Under the pieces are notes generated by a model that was given only the letters and a program-made list of their open reading frames with translations, did not search any database and was not told the DNA's origin. 64,000 nt of DNA from Ulota crispa (lineage: Eukaryota > Streptophyta > Bryopsida > Orthotrichales > Orthotrichaceae). The stretch is from assembly GCA_963920765.1 (NCBI GenBank), contig OY987242.1, positions 19,616,002-19,680,001 of the forward strand, given 5' to 3'. Made by a program: the position numbers and the translations under genes. The stretch's first letter is position 1. Each line of letters opens with the position of its first letter. This document shows, piece by piece, positions 13,255-26,226 of this stretch.

Positions 13255-13788
13255 GGCCCCCCAAAGTAATGAAATTGGCATATTGTTGCTCCAACCAAGA
13301 GATTGAATCATCTCATTGTTTACATATGTTCTTATCATTTTCTACGTGTTTAGACAAGCAGTTACAACACAGGAGCAGTCTAGACACTAGATTGTCCTTT
13401 GGCAACGTAATGGGTCAAATTTTCTCACTTTTTCTGTACAATGATGCAGCTTCTGCTCATGCAAGCCCTCCTATAGGTGTTCAACATCTGTACATGAGGT
13501 TTTCATTTTTTGTTGTACCTTTTTACAGAGTGGATATCTGAAATTGTTCATTTCTTCTTTGCATTGGGAGTTGATCCTTGTGCAACTAAAATTTTAAAGA
13601 AATAGGGGCAAAAAGAAATATATTGAAAGTAAGTTATGTAACTGCTGCACAAGCTACCAGGTGGATTTTTTTGGCACTTTTTCACAATCGATGGATCGAG
13701 GTTTAGTAAAATGGAAGCTGGAAAGGTAGTGTGTGTCGACAAATGAACCTGACCAATTAAATAACCCTATACTAACCAATCCTTGCAG

Positions 13789-13906
13789 TGTGGTGGAGCA
13801 ATGTTGTACTGTACCTCAATCGTGCACATACTCTGGCATGTGTGAAGCATGTGCCTTGAGAATCTTCAAAACATCTGACTGTAGAGATTCCTTCTTGAAC
13901 CTTCAG
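13789..13906 (+). CDS. possible internal exon of an unidentified cysteine-rich protein
   Basis: A 118-nt segment lies between a good acceptor (CCAATCCTTGCAG) and a donor (CTTCAG followed by GTTGGT). One frame reads VVEQCCTVPQSCTYSGMCEA then CALRIFKTSDCRDSFLNLQ, with seven cysteines in the 39 residues. The neighbouring stretch 13440-13500 also has splice-like borders (ATGATGCAG before, GAGGTTTTC after), so a multi-exon plus-strand gene between about 13.2 and 14.1 kb is possible. Alternatively this is untranslated leader of the metallothionein gene that follows. I do not recognise the protein. Confidence 0.25.
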
Positions 13907-14476
13907 GTTGGTATTGCCCCCAGCACTCCAGTAGTGTTACTTAAGGGGTGATGGGAGTAACGGTTTCTGCATTTGATTCAACTTGTCTTCCCTGCATTTC
14001 ATTTCCGTGATGAGAATCTGCCTTGCAAGCTTTCAGAGGTGGTTCTTTTTTGCTTTCAATTTGCTGTAGTGACCAGCTAGGTTGCTACACATTTCCTTTT
14101 TGATTGCAGGAGCTCTGTTTTCTTGTAGTCATTGACAAGCCCAAGCACATCTGGCAATTGTTTCCCTGGATTGCTGGTTTAGAGTTTCTAGTAGAAACTT
14201 TCATATGACTAAACAATTGACAGCTTTCAATTGAAGTAGTTGATTGGGTTGCAATAGAAAGATGTTGGAGTGTTGTTGAAATTGATGGATGATATTTGAG
14301 TGGCAATTGTTGGATTGTAAACTATTTCTACATTTCTTGTTGTTTTCAAGTACCATGTCAAGTACGTTGTCAAAGTGGGCAAGGTTTGTTGTTCTAATTG
14401 CTAATACTGTATGTTGCAGTTGTTGATACAGCGCTTATCAATCAACCCAAAGCTTCACACTCATCCATTACAAACA

Positions 14477-14768
14477 ATGGCCAAGGATAACGGAGGCAAG
14501 TGCGGCAACTGCAATTGTGCCACAGGCACTTGTGCCAAGGAGAATGGCAGCAAGTGCGGCAATTGTGATTGCGCAGCAGGTGATGCATTATGTGCCTTCA
14601 CCTCTCCTTTCTTTTGTGCACTTGTGGATGCACCATGATGTGATGAAAGGTGCTGATGTGGAGGTGTGATTTTGTGGCTTGTGATGAAACTTAGGGACCT
14701 GCGCAAAGGAGAACAAAGGCAAGTGTGGCAACTGTGACTGCGGTGCTGGACCTTGCGCCAATGACTAA
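14477..14768 (+). CDS. metallothionein-like protein, three 18-residue Cys repeats
   Basis: Two exons, 14477-14579 and 14695-14768, joined across a GT-AG intron in phase 1, give 58 residues. The protein consists of three near-identical units of the form KCGNCDCAAGTCAKEN, each with four cysteines (12 in all) and no aromatic residues. Cysteine clusters of C-x2-C-x-C-x4-C type bind Zn(II) or Cu(I) through thiolates, so metal buffering and detoxification in the cytosol is the likely role. The second repeat is split by the intron, which lies just before its last cysteine. The start codon is the first Met of the Cys-rich frame. A pyrimidine-poor acceptor (GTATGTTGCAG) near 14420 suggests a 5' leader intron, and AATAAA lies at 14913-14918. 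The class within plant metallothioneins cannot be set by eye. Confidence 0.8.
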
Positions 14769-15224
14769 ATCACTTGCAAGCCATTACTACTAGTCTCCAT
14801 GGCATTCAATCCACAGCTTGGGTTTGAAGCAAGGCTGTTGGTAAGTGCCAAGCAAGCGTCAGACAAGGAAATATTCAAGTATATTATGTAGTATTCTTTG
14901 TATTACGTATGAAATAAAAGCATCAATTTGGTGAGTGCCACATTCCAAAATGGCACTTACCTTGTAATCTTGTTTTTTTTTGGACTACTAAACAGAAAGA
15001 AATCTGGTACTATTCCCTTGTGTTTTTTTGTTGGATGTGCTGCTCTATGGGGGGTTTTCTAATGCTGCACTTGTAACTGTTTTCTAGTCTTTCTTGTCCA
15101 ACCTATATGTAAGCCAATATATTTGTACACTAATAATTGTTTTGCAATTTTCAAACCCTCTTGGCATTTTATCATCTATTGTTTGGCAAAGAAGATCACC
15201 CAAAACATTTACTAACCTTTCTCT

Positions 15225-15877
15225 CTAGTGTAGATGTACACTAGGTTTCACAACATCTAACAAAACCTTGTTGCTTTCTTTGTGTTTTATCCCTTTTCTT
15301 CTTGATTGGAATTTCTTGATTGATTCTTCTTCAAATTTTTTGGTTAAAATTCCACATGCGGGTGAGTCAAGGCCTTCTTTGTAGTACCATCTTATCTCTT
15401 CTTGAAGAACCTTGTTCAAATTTTGTGTACATGAATATTCTTTGATTATTAATTCTTTAATGTAGGCATCTATAGCAAGTGTCAATCCTAACTGCAATTG
15501 CAAGAATAAGCATCTCTTGTTTGGACCCCAAATTGCATTTAGTAATTTTTGAGGTATCTTCATCTCCTCCTTAACCAAATTGTAAAAAGGGTATAAAAGT
15601 CGAGAGTGAAAGGACTTCATGATATCTGTAAACATTGAAAATCTGCATGTGTAGGATTTGTATAATAGCTTGTTTGATTCAAAATCACCCAAGCATTCAT
15701 TTTGTGCATTCATCATTTGAGGAGCATCTAGACCTTCTTTTTCTTTCTCTTTTTTGAAATCTAAAATTTTTAGAATCCCTTCCTCGGGAATTTCTTCCAT
15801 ATACTCTAAATATACTCTTCTTCTTTTTTCCATGGTCATAAGAGTTTCTTTCAAAAAAGTCCACTTTGTTTGCAAGG
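15225..15877 (-). CDS. unidentified protein segment, possible 3' exon
   Basis: A long minus-strand frame runs to a stop at 15225. The frame is open up to 16037, but upstream of about 15877 it turns hydrophobic and intron-like, and a CCATCAG acceptor stands at 15878-15884. From there the protein is plausible: MTMEKRRRVYLEYMEEIPEE, a Lys/Glu-rich stretch, then AIWGPNKRCLFLQLQLGLTL and a basic C-terminus. No domain is recognised. The composition is AT-rich but amino-acid-like over more than 200 residues, which is unusual for this background. It may be the last exon of a gene whose upstream exons lie to the right. Confidence 0.4.
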
Positions 15878-16281
15878 CTGATGGTTTGGAAATAGGCAAA
15901 TCCAAAAAAAATACCACCAAGAAGAGGTGTACACATATCTCAAAACATATCTTAAGTAATAGGTATATATTGCAAATAACTAACTTATTAATTACTAAAT
16001 ATAGTAACTTATGCAAGGTAAAAGTTGGTATATTCATAAAGACAACAAGACCAAAAAGTAAAAGATAAATGAGAAAAAAAACACATACTAAAGTAAATAA
16101 ATAAATAATTTAGTGAGATCAAAGTAGCACATGATATCCTATTCTAGGAAGATGAAATTAAAGTAAAAGATTGATGGAATTAGTTGTCAGCAAGCTAAAA
16201 TCTTCATTATTCATTCAAATCACCACATTCATTGAACAACAAAAGAGACATTGTAAGGTTTATTGCCTTGCTATGGTTGCA

Positions 16282-16474
16282 TTATGGGAAGCTCCTAGGG
16301 GAAGTTAAGGCAAGAGATGCAATGGCAACTATTGAATTTTTCAAAAGTCCTTGTTGATGAAATTTTGTATCACTATCACAATCCAATACCAACCAAACTA
16401 ATTTTCTAAATTGAATTGCCAAATTTTGTGTTGTTGGTGGCTCCAATTGCAAGGCCATTAGTAATAGCTTGAAT
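16282..16474 (-). CDS. possible terminal exon of an unidentified gene
   Basis: After a CACAATAGTAG acceptor, a minus-strand frame reads LQQFKLLLMALQLEPPTTQN and LVWLVLDCDSDTKFHQQGLL, ending in ALTSPRSFP and a TAA stop at 16282. Leucine-rich helical character suggests a real protein. It could belong with the segment at 17683-17948, but the splice phases do not join directly, so another exon would be needed. The function is unknown. Confidence 0.3.
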
Positions 16475-17682
16475 TGTTGCAACTACTATTGTGAGTAGAA
16501 ATGGAAAACTTGCAAATGTTTTCATGTAGCAAGCATATTTTGAACCTTGTGAGAGCATGGCAACTTAGTTATTACAAGATATTCATTACAATGATTGTTA
16601 GCATATGCAAGTTAAGTTGCTTTCTCATATTGCTCATGGACCTTGTAAAGCACAAAGTTTGCTACATTTTTCACAATAACCAGCTAAAATGAACATTCTA
16701 AACTATTTGAGGCTTTCAATTTGTTATGTGTAAGTCTTTTTGCTAATCCTATGTTGTTGAGCATTGCAAGTAACGACTTTGTATATACTTCATGTAAATT
16801 TGAGGTGGAAACAACATCCTAAATTTTTTGGTAAACATAACTGCCTTCAACACAAAACATTGCAATGTGACCAAAGTGAAGAACAAATTTTGTCCCTACT
16901 TTCACAAATTGGTATTTATAGCTAGACAATCACGTTGATTTCAAATATTTAGTGTCAAAAGCAAAAGAACTATTTCTTGAATTTTGATTTAGTGTATTGT
17001 AGATTTCTCCTTTGTTTGAGCAGAGCGTATATACATCGAACGGTTCCAAAAAAAATTATAATTTTTTCATGTTGCAAAATATGGCTTAGCCTTTGCTTGC
17101 CCATTCTAGTTAATATGCCAAAAACAAATCAATTCAGCTGCACACAAAGAAACATGTTAAATACCTACCATTAGTGCAAGACTTTTATGTCATATAGCCA
17201 CAATTAACCTCTAAATGCCCGTTGCCCTTATAAGGAACAAAATGGATTTTGGGTAGGCATGTTATATAGGGTTTTCTCATCAATTTTCCTGATTTTAAAT
17301 TTTTAAATAGGATTTTGCAAGGGCTACATGGAGATGTAATCATTATTGAAACTAGATTTATAGCTCAAAATTCATTGGTGTTTTATGGGTTTTTGATTCA
17401 ATTAAAAGGCCAAGCATGTTAGTTTTTTTAATTCTTTCAAGGGCAATCGATGAAGGAATGACCCTTCATTGGAGAATATCCAAAACACAAATGCATTAAT
17501 TAAACTTATTATGTATTAGATAAATAAAATAGCTTTTGAAATGCAATAGCTACTAGAGATTTGGTTTTTTTTCAAAAAAAATTGTGATTATCAATGAAAG
17601 TAAAGTCTTTTAATCTTTTGGTTGGTGTTTTTAGTTAAAAAAAAAAACCACTAAAAATATGGTTTGCAAAAAGCCTTACCGT

Positions 17683-17948
17683 AGTATGAATTTCAAGCAC
17701 ATGATTGCAATGCATGCCCATGTAGGGAATATTTGAAGTATTTGTTGGACATGAGAACTTGTGGAAATTTGCCTAATATGATTTAGAGCATGTTCGAAAA
17801 GTTTCTCTTGCATCTGTAATGCAAAGAATGTCGACCACACGTAGTCAAAGGGGCTTGAGAAATATGGATAGATAAAAAGAACTTTGCATGTTAACTCCAA
17901 ATGATCATATTCTTCAATCCGTATGGTCAAACCACATGCCCTCCTTGC
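17683..17948 (-). CDS. possible exon of an unidentified gene
   Basis: The segment lies between an acceptor (TTATGCAAG) and a strong donor (CTACG followed by GTAAGG). It reads GLTIRIEEYDHLELTCKVLF then SPFDYVWSTFFALQMQEKLF and a Leu/Ile-rich helix, ending KFILR. Both borders and the composition fit a coding exon. No family is recognised, and neighbouring exons could not be joined by phase. Confidence 0.35.
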
Positions 17949-17950
17949 AT

Positions 17951-18521
17951 AAGTATAATGTAAGATCTTATGGTTGGATTTGCAAAAAATAGAAGTGTTT
18001 TTCTTGAAACCAAATGTTTTAAAATAGCAATTTTGGGTGATTTTGAGGAAAAAATGGGCTTAAGCTTGTAGGAGTTAAAAAACTAAACAAAAAAATTACA
18101 ATGAAACATAGGGGGCTAAAAATATGCCTACTATACATAAAATAGGGTCATTTTGAATACAAAAGCAAGGTAAATAGCCCTACATCAAAGAGCCTTATAA
18201 CTTGAGTGAACACGAAAAATTATAAGGAGTGATCTCCCCCAAGCTAATAAGCTTAAATTTGCTTTTGAACTTATTGAATGTTATATTATTTTAAAGAAAT
18301 TAAAATCCACAATGATTTGCAAAAAATAAGAATTAGTAATACCCGAAAACAGTGTGCTCCACGGTTGAAGGTAGTTTCGGTGTACATCGGGTCCTTCAGT
18401 ATAAAAAATCCCATGTGCCCTTTCAATGTAGTTTTGTATCAATGGACACGAGAATTTGCAAGATCTCCACTTACAAATGTCCATAATTAATAGGCAAGCC
18501 CTAGAATTTAACTCATACCAG
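17951..18521. other. spacer upstream of tRNA-Val
   Basis: AT-rich DNA with no gene supported. The overlapping short frames at 18278-18547 run into the tRNA and are not taken as genes. Confidence 0.4.
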
Positions 18522-18595
18522 GTTTTCGTGGTGTAGTTGGTTATCACATCAGTCTAACACACTGAAGGTCTCCGGTTCGAACCCGGGCGAAAACA
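18522..18595 (+). tRNA. tRNA-Val (anticodon AAC)
   Basis: All cloverleaf parts are present. The acceptor stem GTTTTCG (18522-18528) pairs fully with CGAAAAC (18588-18594), followed by discriminator A18595. The D arm contains GTGTAGTTGG, the anticodon stem is TCAGT/ACTGA, and the loop CTAACAC has AAC at 18556-18558. The T arm contains GGTTCGAACC, which also supplies the B box. There is no intron. A TTTT run (18604-18607) just downstream fits RNA polymerase III termination. The sequence is close to the usual plant nuclear tRNA-Val(AAC). Confidence 0.95.
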
Positions 18596-19103
18596 AGCAA
18601 ATGTTTTGCTTGCATAGCTAGCTTTTGCATGTAATCGGAGCTAGCTTAGCCATTTCCCCAATAGTTTTCTTTCGTATTTTAATTGGCAGTTGTAGCTGTT
18701 TCCGACTGGAACCTGGTATAAAAATGGAGGCCCCACTTGGCCGAAACAAACTACGGATACTATGGAAAACGTACAAACCAACATTAAATGACTTGTTTAA
18801 ACACTTTCAAAACATTAAACACTCGCAGACTAGTTCACAGATAATGAGATTCGCTAGCATCCAATTAAGATGCAAAATAGACTGTGCAAAGTTTGGGCAA
18901 AGGAGGAGGCAAACAACAACCAAAGACCTAAACTCCGCATTCCACCTTCCACATTTTCGACCACCACACTAAACCAAAGGAGGGGTCAGCAGATACTTTG
19001 GGAGGCAAACTGTAAAAGAATGGATGTCAAGGATCCAAGTCCATTATGTTAAAAGCCGTAGGAGACAAATATACAGAGAAAGATACTACCTACAACGCAG
19101 TTT
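18596..19103. other. spacer and probable 3' UTR of RPT2
   Basis: The stretch lies between tRNA-Val and the RPT2 stop codon. GC is higher than in bulk intergenic DNA, which fits transcribed 3' UTR. The open frames here do not resemble proteins. Confidence 0.5.
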
Positions 19104-21997
<2,894 letters not shown>

Positions 21998-22097
21998 TGC
22001 TTTCGCCCGCTTCTTCCGAAATCCCCGCCACTTGTACGCAAGCCAAACCCTTCAAAATCAAACCCCGCACGAATCCATGTCACTAGCACCGACCTGT

Positions 22098-22112
22098 AAC
22101 CCTAAACCCTAA
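22098..22112. promoter_or_regulatory. telo-box in RPT2 leader/promoter
   Basis: AACCCTAAACCCTAA lies 101-115 bp upstream of the RPT2 start codon (read as TTAGGGTTTAGGGTT on the gene strand). Telo-boxes are known in plant promoters of translation and cell-cycle genes. Here the match is direct; a role in RPT2 expression is inferred. Confidence 0.55.
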
Positions 22113-22465
22113 GAAGCGCCCGGGACGAAAACCAGCAACAACCAAATAAGTTACTGACTGGACGGAGGTGAAGAAGTGAAGATGTGGATGCGAGCTCGAC
22201 GACGAGGCTCGCGAAGTTCAGAATCACGATCCACACAACAAACGGGGGAGATATGGCGGAAGGTTAAGGTTTGCAGCAAAGGTAGCTAGCTACCTTGTTG
22301 AACAAGAACACACCGCAACGACAACGATGAAACAAACGTCCTCCGAAGAACAGAGGATGAATACTATCAACCACAACCTCGTTTCATCCTTTCATATTCA
22401 TTTGAAATTGCCCTCTCTAATTGCACTCTCTGTATATGCACTTTTCCTGTACACTCAATCTCACC
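22113..22465. other. upstream flank of RPT2
   Basis: A moderately GC-rich stretch containing the probable RPT2 promoter and 5' end. No TATA box is clear, and no gene is seen on the other strand. Confidence 0.4.
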
Positions 22466-22896
22466 TACACCAAATAGTGCATTTAGGTTGCCCCACGCTA
22501 ATTTCTTGACATTTTACACTATTTAAATATTTACTTCAATAATTACCGTGATAGACAATGTAGGAAACAAGCATAGGTTGGGCGTAGCAATAAGCGCCAA
22601 AGTCAGGGAGCAAGGAAGTTAGAATTTCACACTATTTGAGTATTTATCAAGACTACAATAACTTTGGTTAATAATTACTATGATAAACAATGGAGGAAGC
22701 AAGCAAAGGTTGGGCACATTAACAAGCGCCAAAGTCAAGGAGTAAGGAAGTTGGAATTTTAAACAAAATCAAGAATTATTGTAGCATAAAAAGAGTTGCA
22801 TGTCCCTCCAAGTGGCCAAGAGTGAGTCATGAGGTAACTTTGCCAAGGTAAGGCAACCTAATTGTTAAGGCAACCTAAATGCACTATCTGGTATAG
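22466..22896. mobile_element. MITE with TAGTGCATTTAGGTTG-type ends
   Basis: The left end CTACACCAAATAGTGCATTT and right end (other strand) CTATACCAGATAGTGCATTT form inverted repeats continuing into AGGTTGCC. It contains the family interior (TTTCTTGACATTTTACACTA, GAGTCATGAGGTAACTTTGC) and an internal near-duplicate pair around AAACAATG(T/G)AGGAA. No coding capacity. Confidence 0.7.
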
Positions 22897-23837
22897 GTTA
22901 ACTTAACCCTTGAATGTCACAGAGGACCAAAAGTGTCATTGCATGATTTCAAAAACTTGTTTGAGGCATTGGATCTTGATCTTGCTATAAACTACAATTA
23001 TGAAGGCATTGAAGGCATTCAAGTTGTGATTGCCAATGGAATAATGGCAAGGCAAGCCAAATGTTGTACAAGTGCCTCAAGAAATTTGATTGGGTGAAAC
23101 ATCGTACGAAGCATGGTGGCAAACAATGTTTTACAAGCTTCAACCAATCAATATCCTTTGCAAACTTCCTTGTGTGTGCTTTGTGGTAGCCGGAAATTTG
23201 TTGGCAAGGGTTAAAGGCATGTTCTAGACCCTTATTATAGCAACCCTCACTGCTTGTGCAAGTCATTGTTTTCCATGCAGTAGCAATTTGAAGCCCTAAA
23301 ACTTGACATAAAAAAAAGTGCAATCTTCAATAATTTACAAGTGTGTGCTTTTGCATCTCATCTTGCTACTCGCAAAATTTAAGGTGAATTAGGGGCTTAC
23401 AGAATTTTGTAAAAACCATCAAATACCAACTACCTACCAAAATTTGAGATTTGGTCATCACGTGTTGTTTGATCAAATGTTATAATCTTCCATCTCCCGT
23501 GGTTAATTGTTCCCAAAATTTGCAAACTATTTTCTAAGTAGGTATTCCACAGTATTCAATGCTCACTTTTTGTAGACTGTCTGATTGACTGCTCAAGATA
23601 TAATACATCAAAATTGTAGGTCTTCCAAAACCTTGATTTTGGTGAAAATGGCATGGGCGCTTAGGGATAGCACATTGTCCATGGGTACAAATGGGCTTCA
23701 ATCAGTGTTGTCATGCGTGTTCAATACTTAATATGAGGAAGTTGTTCAAATAATATAATGTGGTATAGGATAAGGGCCTCATGCAAGGGTGTTTTCATAT
23801 TTAAGTACTAGGAATAAAGGTGGATCTTGTTACTAGC
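22897..23837. other. intergenic DNA with a single MITE end
   Basis: A TTAACCCTTGAATGTCAC end lies near 22908 without a matching second end nearby. The minus frame at 22985-23323 has no recognisable domain. Nothing else is supported. Confidence 0.4.
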
Positions 23838-23967
23838 CACTACAAGGAAACTATGGTCAAATCTACAAAAAGTTGACAAAAATTGTGACCTAGTCTATAG
23901 TATACTGTAGATTAGGTCACAATCTTTGTCAACTTTTTGTAAATTTGAACATGGTTTCCTTGTAGTG
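23838..23967. mobile_element. 130-bp CACTA-like MITE
   Basis: The ends are CACTACAAGGAAAC and its inverse GTTTCCTTGTAGTG, and the inverted repeat continues inward through most of the element (TACAAAAAGTTGACAAA against its complement). CACTACAAG ends are typical of plant En/Spm (CACTA) transposons. A clean 3-bp target duplication is not visible (AGC on the left, TAG on the right), so the family call is tentative. Confidence 0.55.
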
Positions 23968-24302
23968 TAGTGGCATAAATATGAGATTGTTTGTGCGTGA
24001 TGCTCTTAGCCTACGTAAATGTTGCTTGAACAAAATATTGTCACTTGTAGTAGGAGTAATGCTGTAGTGTGACACCACTCCACAATTTTTGGTGATGTTT
24101 CATTGCATATTTCACCTCCTTGCGAGCACAATTAGGTTCACATGTATAAAGCAACCAAAAAAGCATAGGTTTTGTTCAAAACAACATTTACTTACCCATA
24201 ATGTGATATATTCTACAAATTTACTTATGGTGTGCAATTATAAAGTATGTTCCTCCTGAGATAGTAGAGTATATATCATCTCCAAAATTTGTACAATGAA
24301 CA

Positions 24303-24557
24303 ATGGCCCTCTACAAAAATGCATTTCCAATTGTGCTTGTGAATGGCAAAGCAAGACATATGTTCAACCTTTCTAAGTTAATGAGACAAGGCTGCTCATT
24401 AGCCTTCTTCTTGTTTATCATAATCCTAAATTCTATGATTGAGATGCTTGCTAGCTTGTTTTATGATGTCCAAGGTTTCAACCCAGTGGGCAACACCATC
24501 CTCAAAGATGCTTTATATGCCAATGGTATAGCTCTCTATTTCCACAAGAACATTTAG
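24303..24557 (+). mobile_element. LINE reverse-transcriptase fragment
   Basis: An 84-residue frame carries LMRQGCSLAFFLFIIILNSM, which matches the RQGCPLSPLLF motif of non-LTR reverse transcriptases. Further on, DALYANGIALYF matches the LLYADDVLLF catalytic block, with the second aspartate lost (YANG in place of YADD). No endonuclease or remaining domains are found, so it is a short dead LINE remnant. Confidence 0.75.
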
Positions 24558-25154
24558 AACTTGTCAAAAGCACAAGGGATCCTAAAGACATACCATGCAT
24601 CACCTTGCTCATAGGTGAATTGGAATAAAACATATGCAACTTGAACATCAAATAGGCTCAAATAGTTTGGATAGAGGGAGAACATAGGTGTATGAGTCAA
24701 ATAGCAAAAAAAAAATTCCATAAAGAAATATCTCTTCTACAAAATTGAAACACACCACAACTCATATTAAATCCTTGATAAATTACATATTTCTTATTTG
24801 AGGAGATTTGTTTTAACAAATAAGATGTACATATGAGTATTTCCTACATATCCATGTAACCCAATCTCAAAATTTCATCACCTACATTTTTCAATCTATT
24901 ACCATATAAAACCATGATTATCATATGAAACAATCCACCAAAATTTGGGTTTTGGTTTTTTGAAATTGAATATTAGCATGCTTGATTGGAATTGGAGATG
25001 AGACGGTCAATTATCAATGATGCAGTATAACAAAATGCTCATTTTACTTTGTAATATGCAAGTTCTTTGTTTAGTAGAATAGTATAATGAAAACTTTTGA
25101 AATACTATTGTACAAACAAGTATCATGCCAACCCAGCTTTGAATTTTTTGTTCA

Positions 25155-25581
25155 CTACACTATATAATGCATTTACGTTGCATCAACAATAAAATTGCCT
25201 TATCCTCAAAAGTCACCTCAAGACTCATTGCTTGGCCGCTTGGATCCGCATGCAACTCTCTAAATATCAAATTTCACATGGTTTACTACTTTGGTGCCAC
25301 TAGTCTGTCTTTCCTCAACGTTATTCTTATTGTCATGCCCATCAAAAATGGTTGATTGCATTAATTATTAATGAAAATTGTTGCAGTATTAGTACGTATT
25401 CATATCAGGGCATTTTATTCTGGCAACAAAAACGTAATTGTCAAGAGTGGGTTGTTTAGAATTGGAGGGACTGATTTTTATTAGTGAAAATCTGTTGGTG
25501 TTGCCAAAAAAAATGCCCTAATTCATATAATGTAAAATGTCAAGACATTAGCATGGGCCAACCTAAATACACTATAATTTA
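25155..25581. mobile_element. MITE with TAGTGCATTTAGGTTG-type ends (diverged)
   Basis: The left end is CTACACTATATAATGCATTT and the right end, on the other strand, reads CTAAATTATAGTGTATTTAG then GTTGGCC. It shares the interior landmarks (CTCATTGCTTGG, TCACATGGTTTAC, ATGTCAAGACATTAG). It abuts the next copy within a few bases. Confidence 0.55.
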
Positions 25582-25582
25582 G

Positions 25583-26226
25583 TATATACTAAATAGTGCA
25601 TGTAAGGTTGCCTTAACAGTTAGGTTGCCTTACCTTAGCAAAGCTACCTCATGACTCACCCTTGAAACACCATATTTGTTATAATGAGAGTATTCCAATG
25701 AAATGAGAGGTAAATTACTCGAAATTCAAAAAAATAAATGTCAATTTGACAAAAGGTTTTAGGTCAATTCAGCTCAAATCAAGCTAAATTGACATAAAAT
25801 CTTTCAGATTTGACCTGAAATTGAAAGGTTTTAGGTCAATTTAGCTTGATTCAAGTTGAAATCTCTCATTTTAATGGAAATTGGTGATTTTGGATGGAAA
25901 TTGCTGATTTTGGTCAAAATTTAACAAATTTATTTTGAGAGGTCCTCATTCTCTCATTATAACAAATATGGTGTTGTGACCACTTGGAGGGACATGCAAC
26001 TCTTTTTATGCTACAATAGTTCTTGATTTTGTTTAAAATTCCATCTTCCGTGCTTCTAGACTTTGGCAATTGTTGTTGTGGCCAAACTTTGCTTGCTTGC
26101 TCCATTGTTTATCACAATAATTATCAACAAAAATTATTGTAGTCTTGGTAAATATTTAAATAGTATGAAATGCCAAAAACATTAGCATTGAGCAACCTAA
26201 ATGCAGTAATGCACTATTTGGTGTAG
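25583..26226. mobile_element. MITE with TAGTGCATTTAGGTTG-type ends (longer copy)
   Basis: The left end TATACTAAATAGTGCATG and the right end, read on the other strand as CTACACCAAATAGTGCATTA, bound about 640 bp. The interior carries family blocks plus an extra AT-rich stretch with repeated AGGTCAATT(T/C)AGCT motifs (25740-25860), so this copy has probably taken in unrelated sequence. Confidence 0.5.
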
